The notes under the pieces were generated by a model. That model was not told where the DNA came from. It did no database searches and saw nothing but the letters and a program-made list of their open reading frames with translations. From NCBI GenBank assembly GCA_002099365.1, contig MSED01000003.1:2170001-2234000 (forward strand): a DNA stretch of 64,000 nt, in the 5' to 3' direction. Source of the stretch: Phialophora verrucosa (lineage: Eukaryota > Ascomycota > Eurotiomycetes > Chaetothyriales > Herpotrichiellaceae). How positions within the stretch are numbered: the stretch's first letter is position 1; each line of letters begins with the position of its first letter. This document shows positions 11,026-20,174 of this stretch, one piece after another. The position numbers and the translations under genes are program-made.

Positions 11026-12648
11026 ATGTTGACACTCGGTAAGCTGCCACGGCACAGTCGCAGCTGCTACGCAGAGGTGCTAATCGTATTGATAGGAATT
11101 CCAGCAGCATGCACCATTGTTATTCTGTCGCTATTTCTGAAACTGCTGCTCGGAATCATTGTCGACTCCCGCGGACTGCGGCGATTTCCTACCCCTTCGC
11201 CATGGGCAACAACCCCTTTCTGGCTCATGTACCATAATTTGAAAGGTCGTCGATTCCTGGCTGTGGATGAAGCGCACAAACGGCTGGGCTCTGTCGTACG
11301 AATCTCATCGAATCATATCTCTTTCTCGGACCCGAAGGCATTCAAGCAGATATACAACTTCGGAGGCGCCGTTGTCAAGGATGATTTTTACGAGACTATC
11401 GCTGAGGGAAATCCTTCCATGGCACAAACATCTAGCAAAGTCGAACATGCAGCAAAGCGGCGGAACATGGCTCACGTCTTTTCGGCTCAACAAATCCGTG
11501 CCGTGGAACCTCGTATTCAACAAATCGTTCAAAAACTTTGCCGCAATATCGCCTTAAAGAGCCAAGGGCTGCCAGTCGGGCCGGATGATCAATACCCAGT
11601 CGAAAACGGGGCATTTGATCTTCGGCCCTGGATGAACATGTTCTCGTATGATGCGATCACATCCATTTTCTGGTCGAACAGCTACGGTTTCCTGGACAAA
11701 GGAAGTGATATTTGCATGACGCAACTTGCGTCCGGCGAAGTGAAGGCTGTCCACGCCATGGATTCATACCATTCGGCGGTCCACTTCAATGCTTGGCTGG
11801 CTCATCTCCCGCGTGGCTGGTATAACCTTGGGCGAAAGATTCTAAAGCACCACCACGGTCAGCAAGCCGGGGCCTATTTCAGTGGCATGGCACGATGGCT
11901 TGTCCACGAAAGATTGAAGACCACGGTAAAGGAGCCAGACTTGTTCTCGGCCCTCCCGGTGACAGCCAGTGAGAAACGGCCTAATCCAATGACTCTGGAT
12001 CAAATCCATGCAGAGTGTACCACAATGTTGGATGCTGGCAATGACACGACTCAAACCTCCCTCACCAATTGTATGTATTTTCTGGCTCGACACCCAGAAA
12101 AACAACATCGATTGAGACAGGCTCTTCTCGAGGCAATTCCTTCACACGAACGTTCCGCACCATCATATGAGTCTCTTCAGCAGGTCCCATATCTCCGAGC
12201 TTGCTTGGACGAAAGCTTTCGACTTCGCACGCCCTTGGGATTTGGTCTGCCGAGAAAGGTCGTTGAATCTGGAGTTTGCATTGCAGGCTATGAGATCGCA
12301 CCTGGTACCACCGTCAGTGGGCCACTCTATACGCTTCACCGAAATGAGAGTCTCTTTGGGAAGGCTCATTCATTCATTCCCGAACGATGGCTGCTGGACC
12401 AGAATGAGGTATACCAGACCTCTGAGGAAGAGAGGCAGAATCTCAAGGATCATGTCCTACCCTTCAGCCTTGGTTCGAGAGCCTGCATTGGACGCAACTT
12501 GGCATACATGGAACTGAGCATAGTCATTGCAGCGTTGGTAATGTCGTTCGAGTGGGAGATGGCCGAGCCTGGTGCCGAAATGGTCAGTTGGGAGAGATTC
12601 AATTGCAATCCGAAGGAACTGTTTGTGAGATGCCGCCGGCTTCCATGA
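11026..12648 (+). CDS. cytochrome P450 monooxygenase
   Basis: An intronless gene of 540 residues. An N-terminal membrane anchor (about residues 18-45) suggests ER attachment. The I-helix oxygen-binding motif is DAGNDTTQT (from residue 336), the K-helix ExxR is E396-S-F-R399, the PERW segment follows, and the haem-binding loop FSLGSRACIG (480-489) supplies Cys487 as thiolate ligand. All catalytic landmarks are intact, so it should be an active NADPH-cytochrome P450 reductase-dependent hydroxylase. The sequence resembles fungal P450s of the benzoate-hydroxylase/pisatin-demethylase type; the CYP family number cannot be assigned by eye. The start at 11026 is the first ATG of the open frame and places the anchor correctly. 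The neighbours (acyl-CoA ligase, regulator, MFS transporter, SDR) fit oxidative modification of a small molecule. Absence of introns contrasts with the seven-exon transporter next to it. Confidence 0.95.
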   Translation: MLTLGKLPRHSRSCYAEVLIVLIGIPAACTIVILSLFLKLLLGIIVDSRGLRRFPTPSPWATTPFWLMYHNLKGRRFLAVDEAHKRLGSVVRISSNHISFSDPKAFKQIYNFGGAVVKDDFYETIAEGNPSMAQTSSKVEHAAKRRNMAHVFSAQQIRAVEPRIQQIVQKLCRNIALKSQGLPVGPDDQYPVENGAFDLRPWMNMFSYDAITSIFWSNSYGFLDKGSDICMTQLASGEVKAVHAMDSYHSAVHFNAWLAHLPRGWYNLGRKILKHHHGQQAGAYFSGMARWLVHERLKTTVKEPDLFSALPVTASEKRPNPMTLDQIHAECTTMLDAGNDTTQTSLTNCMYFLARHPEKQHRLRQALLEAIPSHERSAPSYESLQQVPYLRACLDESFRLRTPLGFGLPRKVVESGVCIAGYEIAPGTTVSGPLYTLHRNESLFGKAHSFIPERWLLDQNEVYQTSEEERQNLKDHVLPFSLGSRACIGRNLAYMELSIVIAALVMSFEWEMAEPGAEMVSWERFNCNPKELFVRCRRLP

Positions 12649-13464
12649 AGACCCGTGGTTCTTTCCATAACGTCAGTAGCAATGAGATGAACATTCTTTC
12701 AGCCCATTATCGCTGGCGGATCTCTGCATTGCAGACGCCACGAGAGTCTACACCGTAATTGTATCGCTTCCAATCAACCCAATATTCTCTAGGGCCACCA
12801 TCTCCTGGGGGTCCATGACATTGTGTAGCTACGTCCTACGTCGTTCGGGGCGTCGGCACATCACCTTTCGCAAGGAAAGTATAGTGGATAAAAAGCCGGC
12901 CTTGTCATCTTCTCTAGAGTGACCCTAACTTGCCACGGAAATTTGGGGCGTAGAGAGTTCGGTATGAAGCAGGCCGAGGTCAACAGACCGGACTCCTCAA
13001 CCCCTGCGGAATCGACTGAGAGCGACAACTACAGAAGGTAGGGTTGATTTCCGTTCTCGCATTGGACTGGAGTTTTCGGGTCATTATGGATTTCCGAGAT
13101 CTGCTTCTGACCATCCTGCAACCCGCGAGACTGCAGATCAGAAGGTCATTGTGGTCCCCGCAGACACCCCCGCCTCTCTCTTTTCACCGCGCTCAGCCTT
13201 ACACGAGATGCGGGGCCCCGACCTGAATGCGAAGCTGAACTAGAATACAAGAGGAACTTTTCGGCGAACATTGGGGAACCTCGGAAATCTCCAGACCTCT
13301 AAAGCGGGAACCTGCCGGCCAATGAGGACAGACACAATTCGACAGCGATGAAGGAGGTACACTGAGATATCAGAACATATGAGCTCGCAATCCAGCTCTT
13401 GCCTCTGTCACGGCCCTCAATCTATTCCATTTCCTCAAGAAGTCGTCGGTGGGCGAATCCAAAC
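12649..13464. other. intergenic region, 816 nt
   Basis: This lies between the P450 stop and the transporter ATG. No coding segment is recognised. Several CGG/CCG triplets are present (for example GCCGGC near 12896 and 13316), but no clear spaced pair was settled on. Confidence 0.4.
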
Positions 13465-15658
13465 ATGTCTTCTCAACAGCTCAACGAAAGCGACAGCAAT
13501 ACGGAGCGAAAGTCTGCCCTTCCATCTTCTCCTTCACCAAGCCATCATGACATCGTGCCCAAGAGGTACTTCTTCGGTGCCCAAGGCAAGGCTCTTACCC
13601 GCCAGATCGCCATTGCAGGTTCCATCGGGTTTTTGTTGTTTGGCTATGATCAGGGCGTCCTTGGGGTGAGTTGAACGTCCTCGATGGCAAGTGTTGCCTG
13701 AAGAATTCTGCTTACAGAAGCTTAGGGTCTGAATGCGGCAGAAGAGTTTCTCCGACAGTTCAATTATCCTTCTTCGAGCTTGTTGGGAACAATCAATGCC
13801 ATCTATGAGTAAGAAGCCCCTCCTACGGACCATAACATCTCGTTCCGGTTGTAAACGGCAAGTTCAGACAGTTGATGAGATTCATCTGTAGAATCGGCTG
13901 TTTTGCTGGCGCACTGCTGGTCTTCATCTTTGGAGAGTTCCTTGGTAGGAAGAAATGCATCTACGTGGGTGCCATCACCATGTTCGTCGGCGCAGCGCTC
14001 CAGGCCAGTTCCTTCGGAGTTGCTCAGATGCTTGTGGGCCGCATTGTCTGGTGAGTTCCAAACTGCTCTCTGGGTGCCCTAGGTCTAGAAGACTTGCTGA
14101 CACCAGCTCTATACAGTGGTATTGGAAACGGCTTCAATACTGCCACCACGCCGCTGTGGATCTGTGAATTGATCCCGGCGGAGAAAAGAGGTCGCCATGT
14201 CGCCTTCTCTGGCAACCTGATTGCGTTTGGCATTGTGATCGCATATTACATCAACATCGGCCTCTCGTACTCTACTGGCGCCCTCCAGTGGAGAACACCA
14301 ATTGCGCTTCAAGGAATCTTCATTATCCTCCAGCTTGTCTGGACGCGCTTCTTGCCAGAATCTCCCCGCTGGCTTATCAAGCGTAAGCATTGTCTCATAC
14401 TTAGCTACCACAATCTCGGTCTAGGTGGTACAGGGCACCCCGGGGCTGACAAAATGTTACAGATGGCTTCCATGGTGAAGCGATTGATATACTTGCTCAA
14501 CTGTGCGGACGGAATGTACCCCATGACGATCCGCGTGTCCAGGCACAGAAAGCTGAGATCGACGAGGCCCTCGCTTTGGAGAATGAAGGAGGCAAATGGA
14601 AAATTAGCGAGGTCTGGCAGGATGGGCCTTTGCGCATCCGTCGAAGGTATCTTATGGTGATTGGTAAGTCTTCAGAGTCGTGGACTGGTGATAGATGATT
14701 TTCCTCTTCCTTCCGAAAACCGCCACCCACCATGGCTCTTCTGGAGGCATCATTTCCACTTCCGACTTTACAAGCCTCTACGTGCTTCCATGTTGCTAAC
14801 TTTTGTTTCCAGCAATCCAGGCAATGCAACAGCTGTCCGGAATCAATGTCTTAGTCTACTATGCGCCACACACTCTCACCACAGACCTGGGCTTCAGTTA
14901 CAAAGAGGCCTTGCATGTCGCCGCGGGCATTGCTGTGACATACTGGCTCTTCTCATACTCGCAGGTCTTCTTCCTCGATCAAATGGGCAGAAGGCGGCCA
15001 TTGATCGTGGGAGGCATCCTGCAGGCGATATGCTTTCTCTGTGTAAGGATATCTCATCCCTCGCTGCATGCGCTGAAACGTTTCCCGGACTAATCGAATC
15101 CCCGCACAGGCAGGTTTTCTTCAGAAAGATGTCAACCCGGTCAGGGCGAAAGCGTCACTGTTCTTCTTTTTCGCCTACGAAGCCATATTCGCCACTGGCT
15201 GGCTCGCCATTCCCTGGCTTTACCCGTCCGAATTCATGCCGCTTCGCCACCGCACACAGTCTGCCGCGATCGCAACCGCAGCGGATTGGATATTCAACTA
15301 CATGATTGTGCAGATAACTCCGACCAGCATCGCAAATATCCGGTGGAAAACGTATATGATTTTCTTCGTGCTCAACCTCGGCATAGCCGCGGCCATCTGG
15401 CTCTTCTACCCAGAAACGAGCGGAAGAACGCTAGAGGAGATCGACTACATCTATCTTGGCGACGGTAACCGACTGATTGTGATCGACAAGAGAGGCAAAA
15501 CGCTTCCACCCTTCCGAAGCATGATGAAAAGGAACGATATCGAGACTCGTGTTGCTCAGACCACCCTGCATCGTCTCGACGAAGGCAAAAATGGCGCCAC
15601 TGTGATGGACAGCTCCGCTGAGCATGTTGAGACATCTCCACCCTCGATATCAATGTAG
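13465..15658 (+). CDS. MFS sugar-type transporter
   Basis: Seven exons: 13465-13665, 13726-13808, 13892-14050, 14117-14382, 14463-14663, 14813-15042, 15110-15658, giving 562 residues. It belongs to the sugar porter branch of the major facilitator superfamily: FLLFGYDQGVLG in helix 1, the cytosolic GRKK loop, PESPRWLIKR between halves, QQLSGINVLVYYAP in helix 7, and PETSGRTLEEIDYIY after helix 12. About twelve membrane helices are expected, at the plasma membrane. The hexose, quinate and lactose permease groups share these motifs, so the substrate is not decided. The exon 4/5 junction (aag-c|at) gives IKRHGFHGEAIDILA, and the exon 5/6 junction gives VIGAIQAMQQ, both matching the family. As the only transporter in the 6-19 kb group, it may import the substrate or export the product. 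Confidence 0.94.
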
Positions 15659-16314
15659 CTCATGGGTGAAGACAAGCATCGGCGGAGTCAGGAAGGCGAA
15701 AGCCCTTCAAGATGGTGAGCCATTGCAGGCACCAAGCATCTGTGGTCGGAAAGAGAAAGTTCTATGCAACGAGTCGAGGTCTCGTCAGTGGGAAATCGAT
15801 AACCCGGATATGTATGTGGAGAGGCAGAGGAGGGTGGTGATGGCTCTTTAAATGATTCGGTATCTGAATCCCACCATTCTTCGAACCATGCTCTATTTCA
15901 CCCATGTATCGTTGCGCCGAGAAGAGATGAATCCATTATGGCCATGATGTTTCTCTTCAACCCCAACTGCCTCTGCGAATCTTTGCTATCTGATCACCAC
16001 AACCTGCTCGACCACCTTACGACCATGTCGACTAAGCATTTCATATTCCTTTGGTCTTCGACATGGAAGGTCGGGACTCCCAGCTCCCTAGGAGGCCGAT
16101 TTCAAGCATTGCTTTTCACTACCAAAGCAGCCATCAGGGATCTATGGACCTACCTAAATGAGCAAGCACGCAGTCACGAACCCCCAATAGTCAATTTTGG
16201 TCTCGATAAATTTTGTCTCCAGCCATACCTCCCTATAGCTCTCTCAACGCCACGAGAGCGAGGCGGCCGTATCATGCAAATGTTATTCGCACAGCAAGAC
16301 ACACTACACAGACA
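15659..16314. other. convergent 3' region, 656 nt
   Basis: This lies between the 3' ends of the transporter (plus) and the reductoisomerase-like gene (minus). A plus-strand open frame (15938-16651) runs into the antisense of the latter and is not convincing. Nothing else is seen. Confidence 0.5.
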
Positions 16315-17411
16315 TCATGCAGCTAGTTTTGCTCTGACCAATTTCTCCCCTTGCGCCAGCTCTGACTTTTCGGCCTCGACATATAGCTTGTCCAGCTCGC
16401 CCTGGACGCCCCCAGGAGCTTGCTCCAGGCTCGTAAAATCTTTCGCAAACGCGCCGTTTAGCACTCTCCGTTCGGCCACGCGAGAAAACTCTGCGCGCAG
16501 CTTCGAGATGATCTCGAGGGGGTATGTCAGAGCACCCTTCAACTGGCCATACTGGGAAACGGTCGAATGGTGGACCAGTTGCTTGACAAAGCCGTCGTCG
16601 GCCATCTTCTCGAAGATCTCGGCGGCCTCTTTGCTCATGAACAGCTCGTAGCAGAGAGCCTCGTGGCTGGCGCCCAAGGCCTTGAGCGTGGAATAGGCCT
16701 CCTGGAAGACGACGATGATGGTGGGAAACAGAGCTTGCTCGGCGAAGAGGTCGATCAGGGTCTCCTCTCTACAGCTGCTCTGGATCGCCCCGGTCTTCAG
16801 CGCCCCGATGCCCAAACTCAGGGCCAGACACATCTCATGGGCCTTGCCTGTGGCGTCCTGTTCGGAGGAGATGAAGCAGGGGAATCCCTGGCCTTTCTCG
16901 AACAGACTGCGAACCGACGTCCCGATCATGCGCGGAGCCACCATCACCACATCGCACTCGGGCGAGACGGAGAGCTTGTTGTAGAAATAGTTGTATCCAC
17001 TGGCTACCACAATACAGGCCCCCGGCTTGATGACAGGCGCCAGATGGGTGTTGAAGAGCTCGGGTTGCACTTGATCCGGGACGAGGAGGAACAGGATATC
17101 TGCTTGCGCCGCCGCCCCGGCGAAATCGGTTGTGAATTCGACTCCGTCTTTCGCAGCAGTGGCCGCGTACCGGTCCTTCAAGCTGGTCGCCAGGATGCGC
17201 GGAGGCGACTTGAAAGATTCACGGCCCCGGGCTATGGTCTGTGTCTGGGTCAATACGTGATTGCGACAGGGTCTCTGGTGGATGAAAGACTTACGTCTCG
17301 AAGGTTCAGACATTGGGCACGACCTTGATTGCCATACCCGATAAATACAATGGTCTTACCATCAAGGAGGCTCAGAGATGCGTCAGACTCGTAGTGGATC
17401 TTTGCCGACAT
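16315..17411 (-). CDS. ketol-acid reductoisomerase-like protein with altered active site
   Basis: Two exons, 17411-17295 and 17238-16315, with a 56-nt intron; 346 residues. The N-terminal Rossmann domain carries GYGNQGRAQ (25-33), and the KARI knotted C-terminal domain follows (about 190-340). KARI makes 2,3-dihydroxy-acids in valine/isoleucine synthesis. Metal-binding E198, D202 and E206 (EETLIDLFAEQ) are kept. However, the catalytic His of the SHGF motif is Ser119 (ASGYN), the Lys of APKxPG is Arg142 (APRMIG), and the second Glu of the YExxxE motif is Ser241. There is no mitochondrial transit peptide, unlike Ilv5. It is therefore unlikely to be the housekeeping enzyme and may catalyse a different reduction or bind NAD(P)H in another role. 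An alternative acceptor six nt upstream would add TQ. It is divergent from the SDR gene. Confidence 0.87.
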
Positions 17412-18078
17412 TGTGATGCGTTGAAGATAAATAGGACGTTTCTGGATGACTGTCAAGAAGGCAAGAGGTAGCCCTTATATCACGGAACAGAGGAGCTGCT
17501 TGTATACATCTCAAACTCCAGTGCTTGACCCTTCCTTCTGGATTTGTACCTTGTGTCAACCATCTGGATGCGGATGCCCCAGGTGAATTGATGCACCGAG
17601 ATGACATGGCTTGACCGATTCTACGGCATGTACTAGGTCAAACATCGGTCCTAGATGATGCGAATCCAGAGGTGTTTTGGCCCGGACACCATCTCGAACA
17701 TCAGATAGACGGTGGTGCAACATGCGACAATTCCTCATTTGGAATTATTCGGCGAGTTGTAAAAAGTGGGCCGTGAGGCTCAAGCCTGCTTCGGGGCAAA
17801 GTCCCCCCTTGGACTCCCCGTGTCGACAGTCCATGCAAGGGGCACATGAGTGAACGTCAATCGTGAGGCTGTCTATAGATCGCCCAGGACTTCGGACCGG
17901 CGTTGCACCGAGTTGACCTCTCACAGCCAAACGAAAGTCGCGCGACGTCTTGAGAAATCCTCGGGATCAAATACTCCCCAGTCCTTGGAGCGACGGTTTG
18001 GTCCCCCAGCCCCTTCAGCCTGCCTTTCGACGCAAAAGATCTTGAAGCCATTTCTCCATCCTTGGAGAACGAGAAGGG
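17412..18078. promoter_or_regulatory. bidirectional promoter of KARI-like and SDR genes
   Basis: This 667-nt region separates two divergent ATGs. Two CGG-triplet pairs are visible: CCG-N6-CGG at 17615-17626 and CGG-N1-CCG at 17893-17899. Gal4-type factors bind such pairs, and one is encoded 7 kb away. That the cluster regulator acts here is an inference from position. No open frame with a recognisable product lies inside. Confidence 0.45.
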
Positions 18079-19112
18079 ATGGCGAAACTGCTCAGCGGGA
18101 AGGTTGCAGCAATTACAGGGGGCGTGACGGGAATTGGCAAGGCCATCGCCATCGAGTTCATAGGTCAGGGAGCCAAAGTGGCCGTCAACCATCTCGGCAG
18201 ACACGAGGACAAAGAGTGTCTGCGTCAACTTTGCAGCGCCATCGACCAAAGATGGGACCGTGATCGTGATGACTGCCAGAGTGAGGAATCGCCGTTGATG
18301 GCCTATCCCGGCGACATCGCCGATCCGGACGTGGCCGAGACGTTCTTGAGCACCACTGCGAAGCACTTCGGACGTTTGGACATTGTTGTGGTCAACGCGG
18401 GCGTCGCCCAGTTCCATGACTTCCTGTCTGCGCCGGACAGTCTGATCGAATCACACGTTTCAGTCAATGTCAAGGGCGCCTACTTTACCGTTCGAGCCGC
18501 CGGGCGGATCCTCAAGGCTCAAGGCCAAGGGGGATCCATTATCGGAATCTCGAGCGTGTCAGCCCTCACCGGATCCAAGGAACTGGTACATTACACTCCG
18601 ACAAAAGCAGCCGTATTGAATCTGATGCAGTCATCTGCTGTGGCCCTCGGAGCCTATGGAATCCGGTGCAATAGCATCCTCCCAGGAACGATACGGACGC
18701 AACTGAACGCCGAGGACTTGGCGAAAGGAGGAAAAGCTGAACAAGTCGCGAGTCGGGCGGCGCTGGGGCGGGTGGGGGTACCGCAAGATGTGAGCATAGC
18801 CAGGAGCTCAACCAACTTTCAGTCTGAGAGGACGACGCTGATGCATGTTTGCTGTTTCGTCTGGCAGATAGCAGGGCCCGCTCTGTTTCTGGCGAGCCAT
18901 CTCTCAAATTACATGGTAGGTACCGACCACACCAGCACTTGGATCGTCCTCACGAAATCTGACTGATTTGATCGAATTGCACGAACCGCAGACGGGCGCG
19001 CAGCTGTTGGTTGGTACGTTGCTACACCTGTCGTTCCATCTGGTCAAGTCGTGGATTGCACAGTTAACCTACCAATCTGCTAGATGGCGGAATGTTTGTC
19101 AATCTTCAATAA
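18079..19112 (+). CDS. short-chain dehydrogenase/reductase (SDR)
   Basis: Four exons: 18079-18789, 18868-18915, 18992-19013, 19084-19112, giving 269 residues. This is a classical SDR: the cofactor motif TGGVTGIGKA (about 14-23), NAGVA in the middle, catalytic Ser in GISSVSA, and YTPTK as the Y-x3-K pair. The last three exons rebuild the family C-terminus AGPALFLASHLSNYMTGAQLLVDGGMFVNLQ-stop, which confirms the introns; one exon is only 22 nt. It would catalyse NAD(P)(H)-dependent alcohol/ketone interconversion in the cytosol. Residues 45-65 (HEDKECLRQLCSAIDQRWDR and after) are slightly longer and more charged than usual between beta-3 and alpha-3; a missed small intron there is possible but shows no good splice sites. 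It is divergent from the KARI-like gene, which suggests co-expression. Confidence 0.91.
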
Positions 19113-20174
19113 ACAAGATTCGGACCAGAGTTAGACTAGTACGGGGGACCTTTTGCAAGGGCTGAGCGTCGGCGATGCAACAATGAGGAGTTGGCAGGAT
19201 ATCTTCCTTGAGGTATCATCCATATGGGAAATATGGAGAGTTCACATGGGCTTTACTGGAAAACATGCTCCAAGTCTCGAACTCGCAATTGTCCTGCTCA
19301 CATCTGCTGAAGGGAAGGAAGAAAGGTTCAGGCCGGAAGATGGCCGCAGCCCGTGACTCAATTCCGAGGACATGATGGATTCAAAGGGTTCGGGGGGCGA
19401 CGCCTGACTATATAATTACGAAGGCCCCTGGTATTACTATTACGCGTGGGTCTGGAACACCCATACGGCCTGTGACGCCTTGGCGGCGTCTTTACAGACC
19501 CTCGGATAGGATGACCTTCCCAGTCACACAGGCAGCGGATCCATATCACGATGATTTGGTTGACGAGGCTGATTTGTTTAGCGAGGCCTGTGGAACGCCG
19601 CAGCGCCCATCTCAGCCTAACCCTTCTTCTTCCGGCTCGGAACTCTGCTAACTCTTTTTACATGTTAAGCTTTGCCAAAAGATAAGAGCTGTCTAGGAGA
19701 ACCATACTATGTCTACTGCGCTATGACAAGAGACGTGTCCACGAACGTCACATCATGAGGTGCCCACTGGACGCCCTAGTCAAGCACGTTCGAGCAGATG
19801 AGGCTGGACTTCTGGTGACCACTGTTGGCGTTGGCCGGAGTAAGCCTCGCGGATCGCAACTAGGTCTAGGCCCTCGCTTTGAGCTTGGTCGTTGCCCAAA
19901 TTTGTTGCCCTCAGCCTACCCAAGGTCCGATAACTTCATATGCGGGATAGCTAGTTTGCAAGAGCTCATTTTTATCTCTTGGCTGGCAGACGCCACAAGG
20001 CTCGAAATGGAGCTTTGGCAGCTCCGCCCCCGCCTGTTGGTGAATCCAGCTGTCCTTATATGAAGTCCCTATCGCGATGGCGAGATTTCTCAGGCTGCCT
20101 GCTGTCAATTGCGATGCGTAGGAAGGACACCTTCCAGCGGACATTGACTCAGTCAACAATCAGTCAAAGTCTCA
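19113..20174. other. intergenic region, 1062 nt, no gene recognised
   Basis: Only short, mutually overlapping open frames are present (up to about 100 codons, 19755-20063), with no recognisable product. An AATAAA overlaps the SDR stop region at 19108-19113 and may serve as its polyadenylation signal. CTATATAATTA lies at 19408. Confidence 0.45.

Noticed and set aside
16567..17328. 253-codon plus-strand frame opposite the KARI-like gene
   Set aside because: It is antisense to a well-conserved coding exon and shows no domain.
17412..19112. KARI-like gene as a self-resistance copy of the housekeeping enzyme
   Set aside because: A resistance copy would need to stay active; here catalytic His and Lys positions are changed and the mitochondrial presequence is missing.
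19113..20174. Degenerate transposon in the gap after the SDR gene
   Set aside because: No terminal repeats, transposase motifs or target duplications were found by eye.
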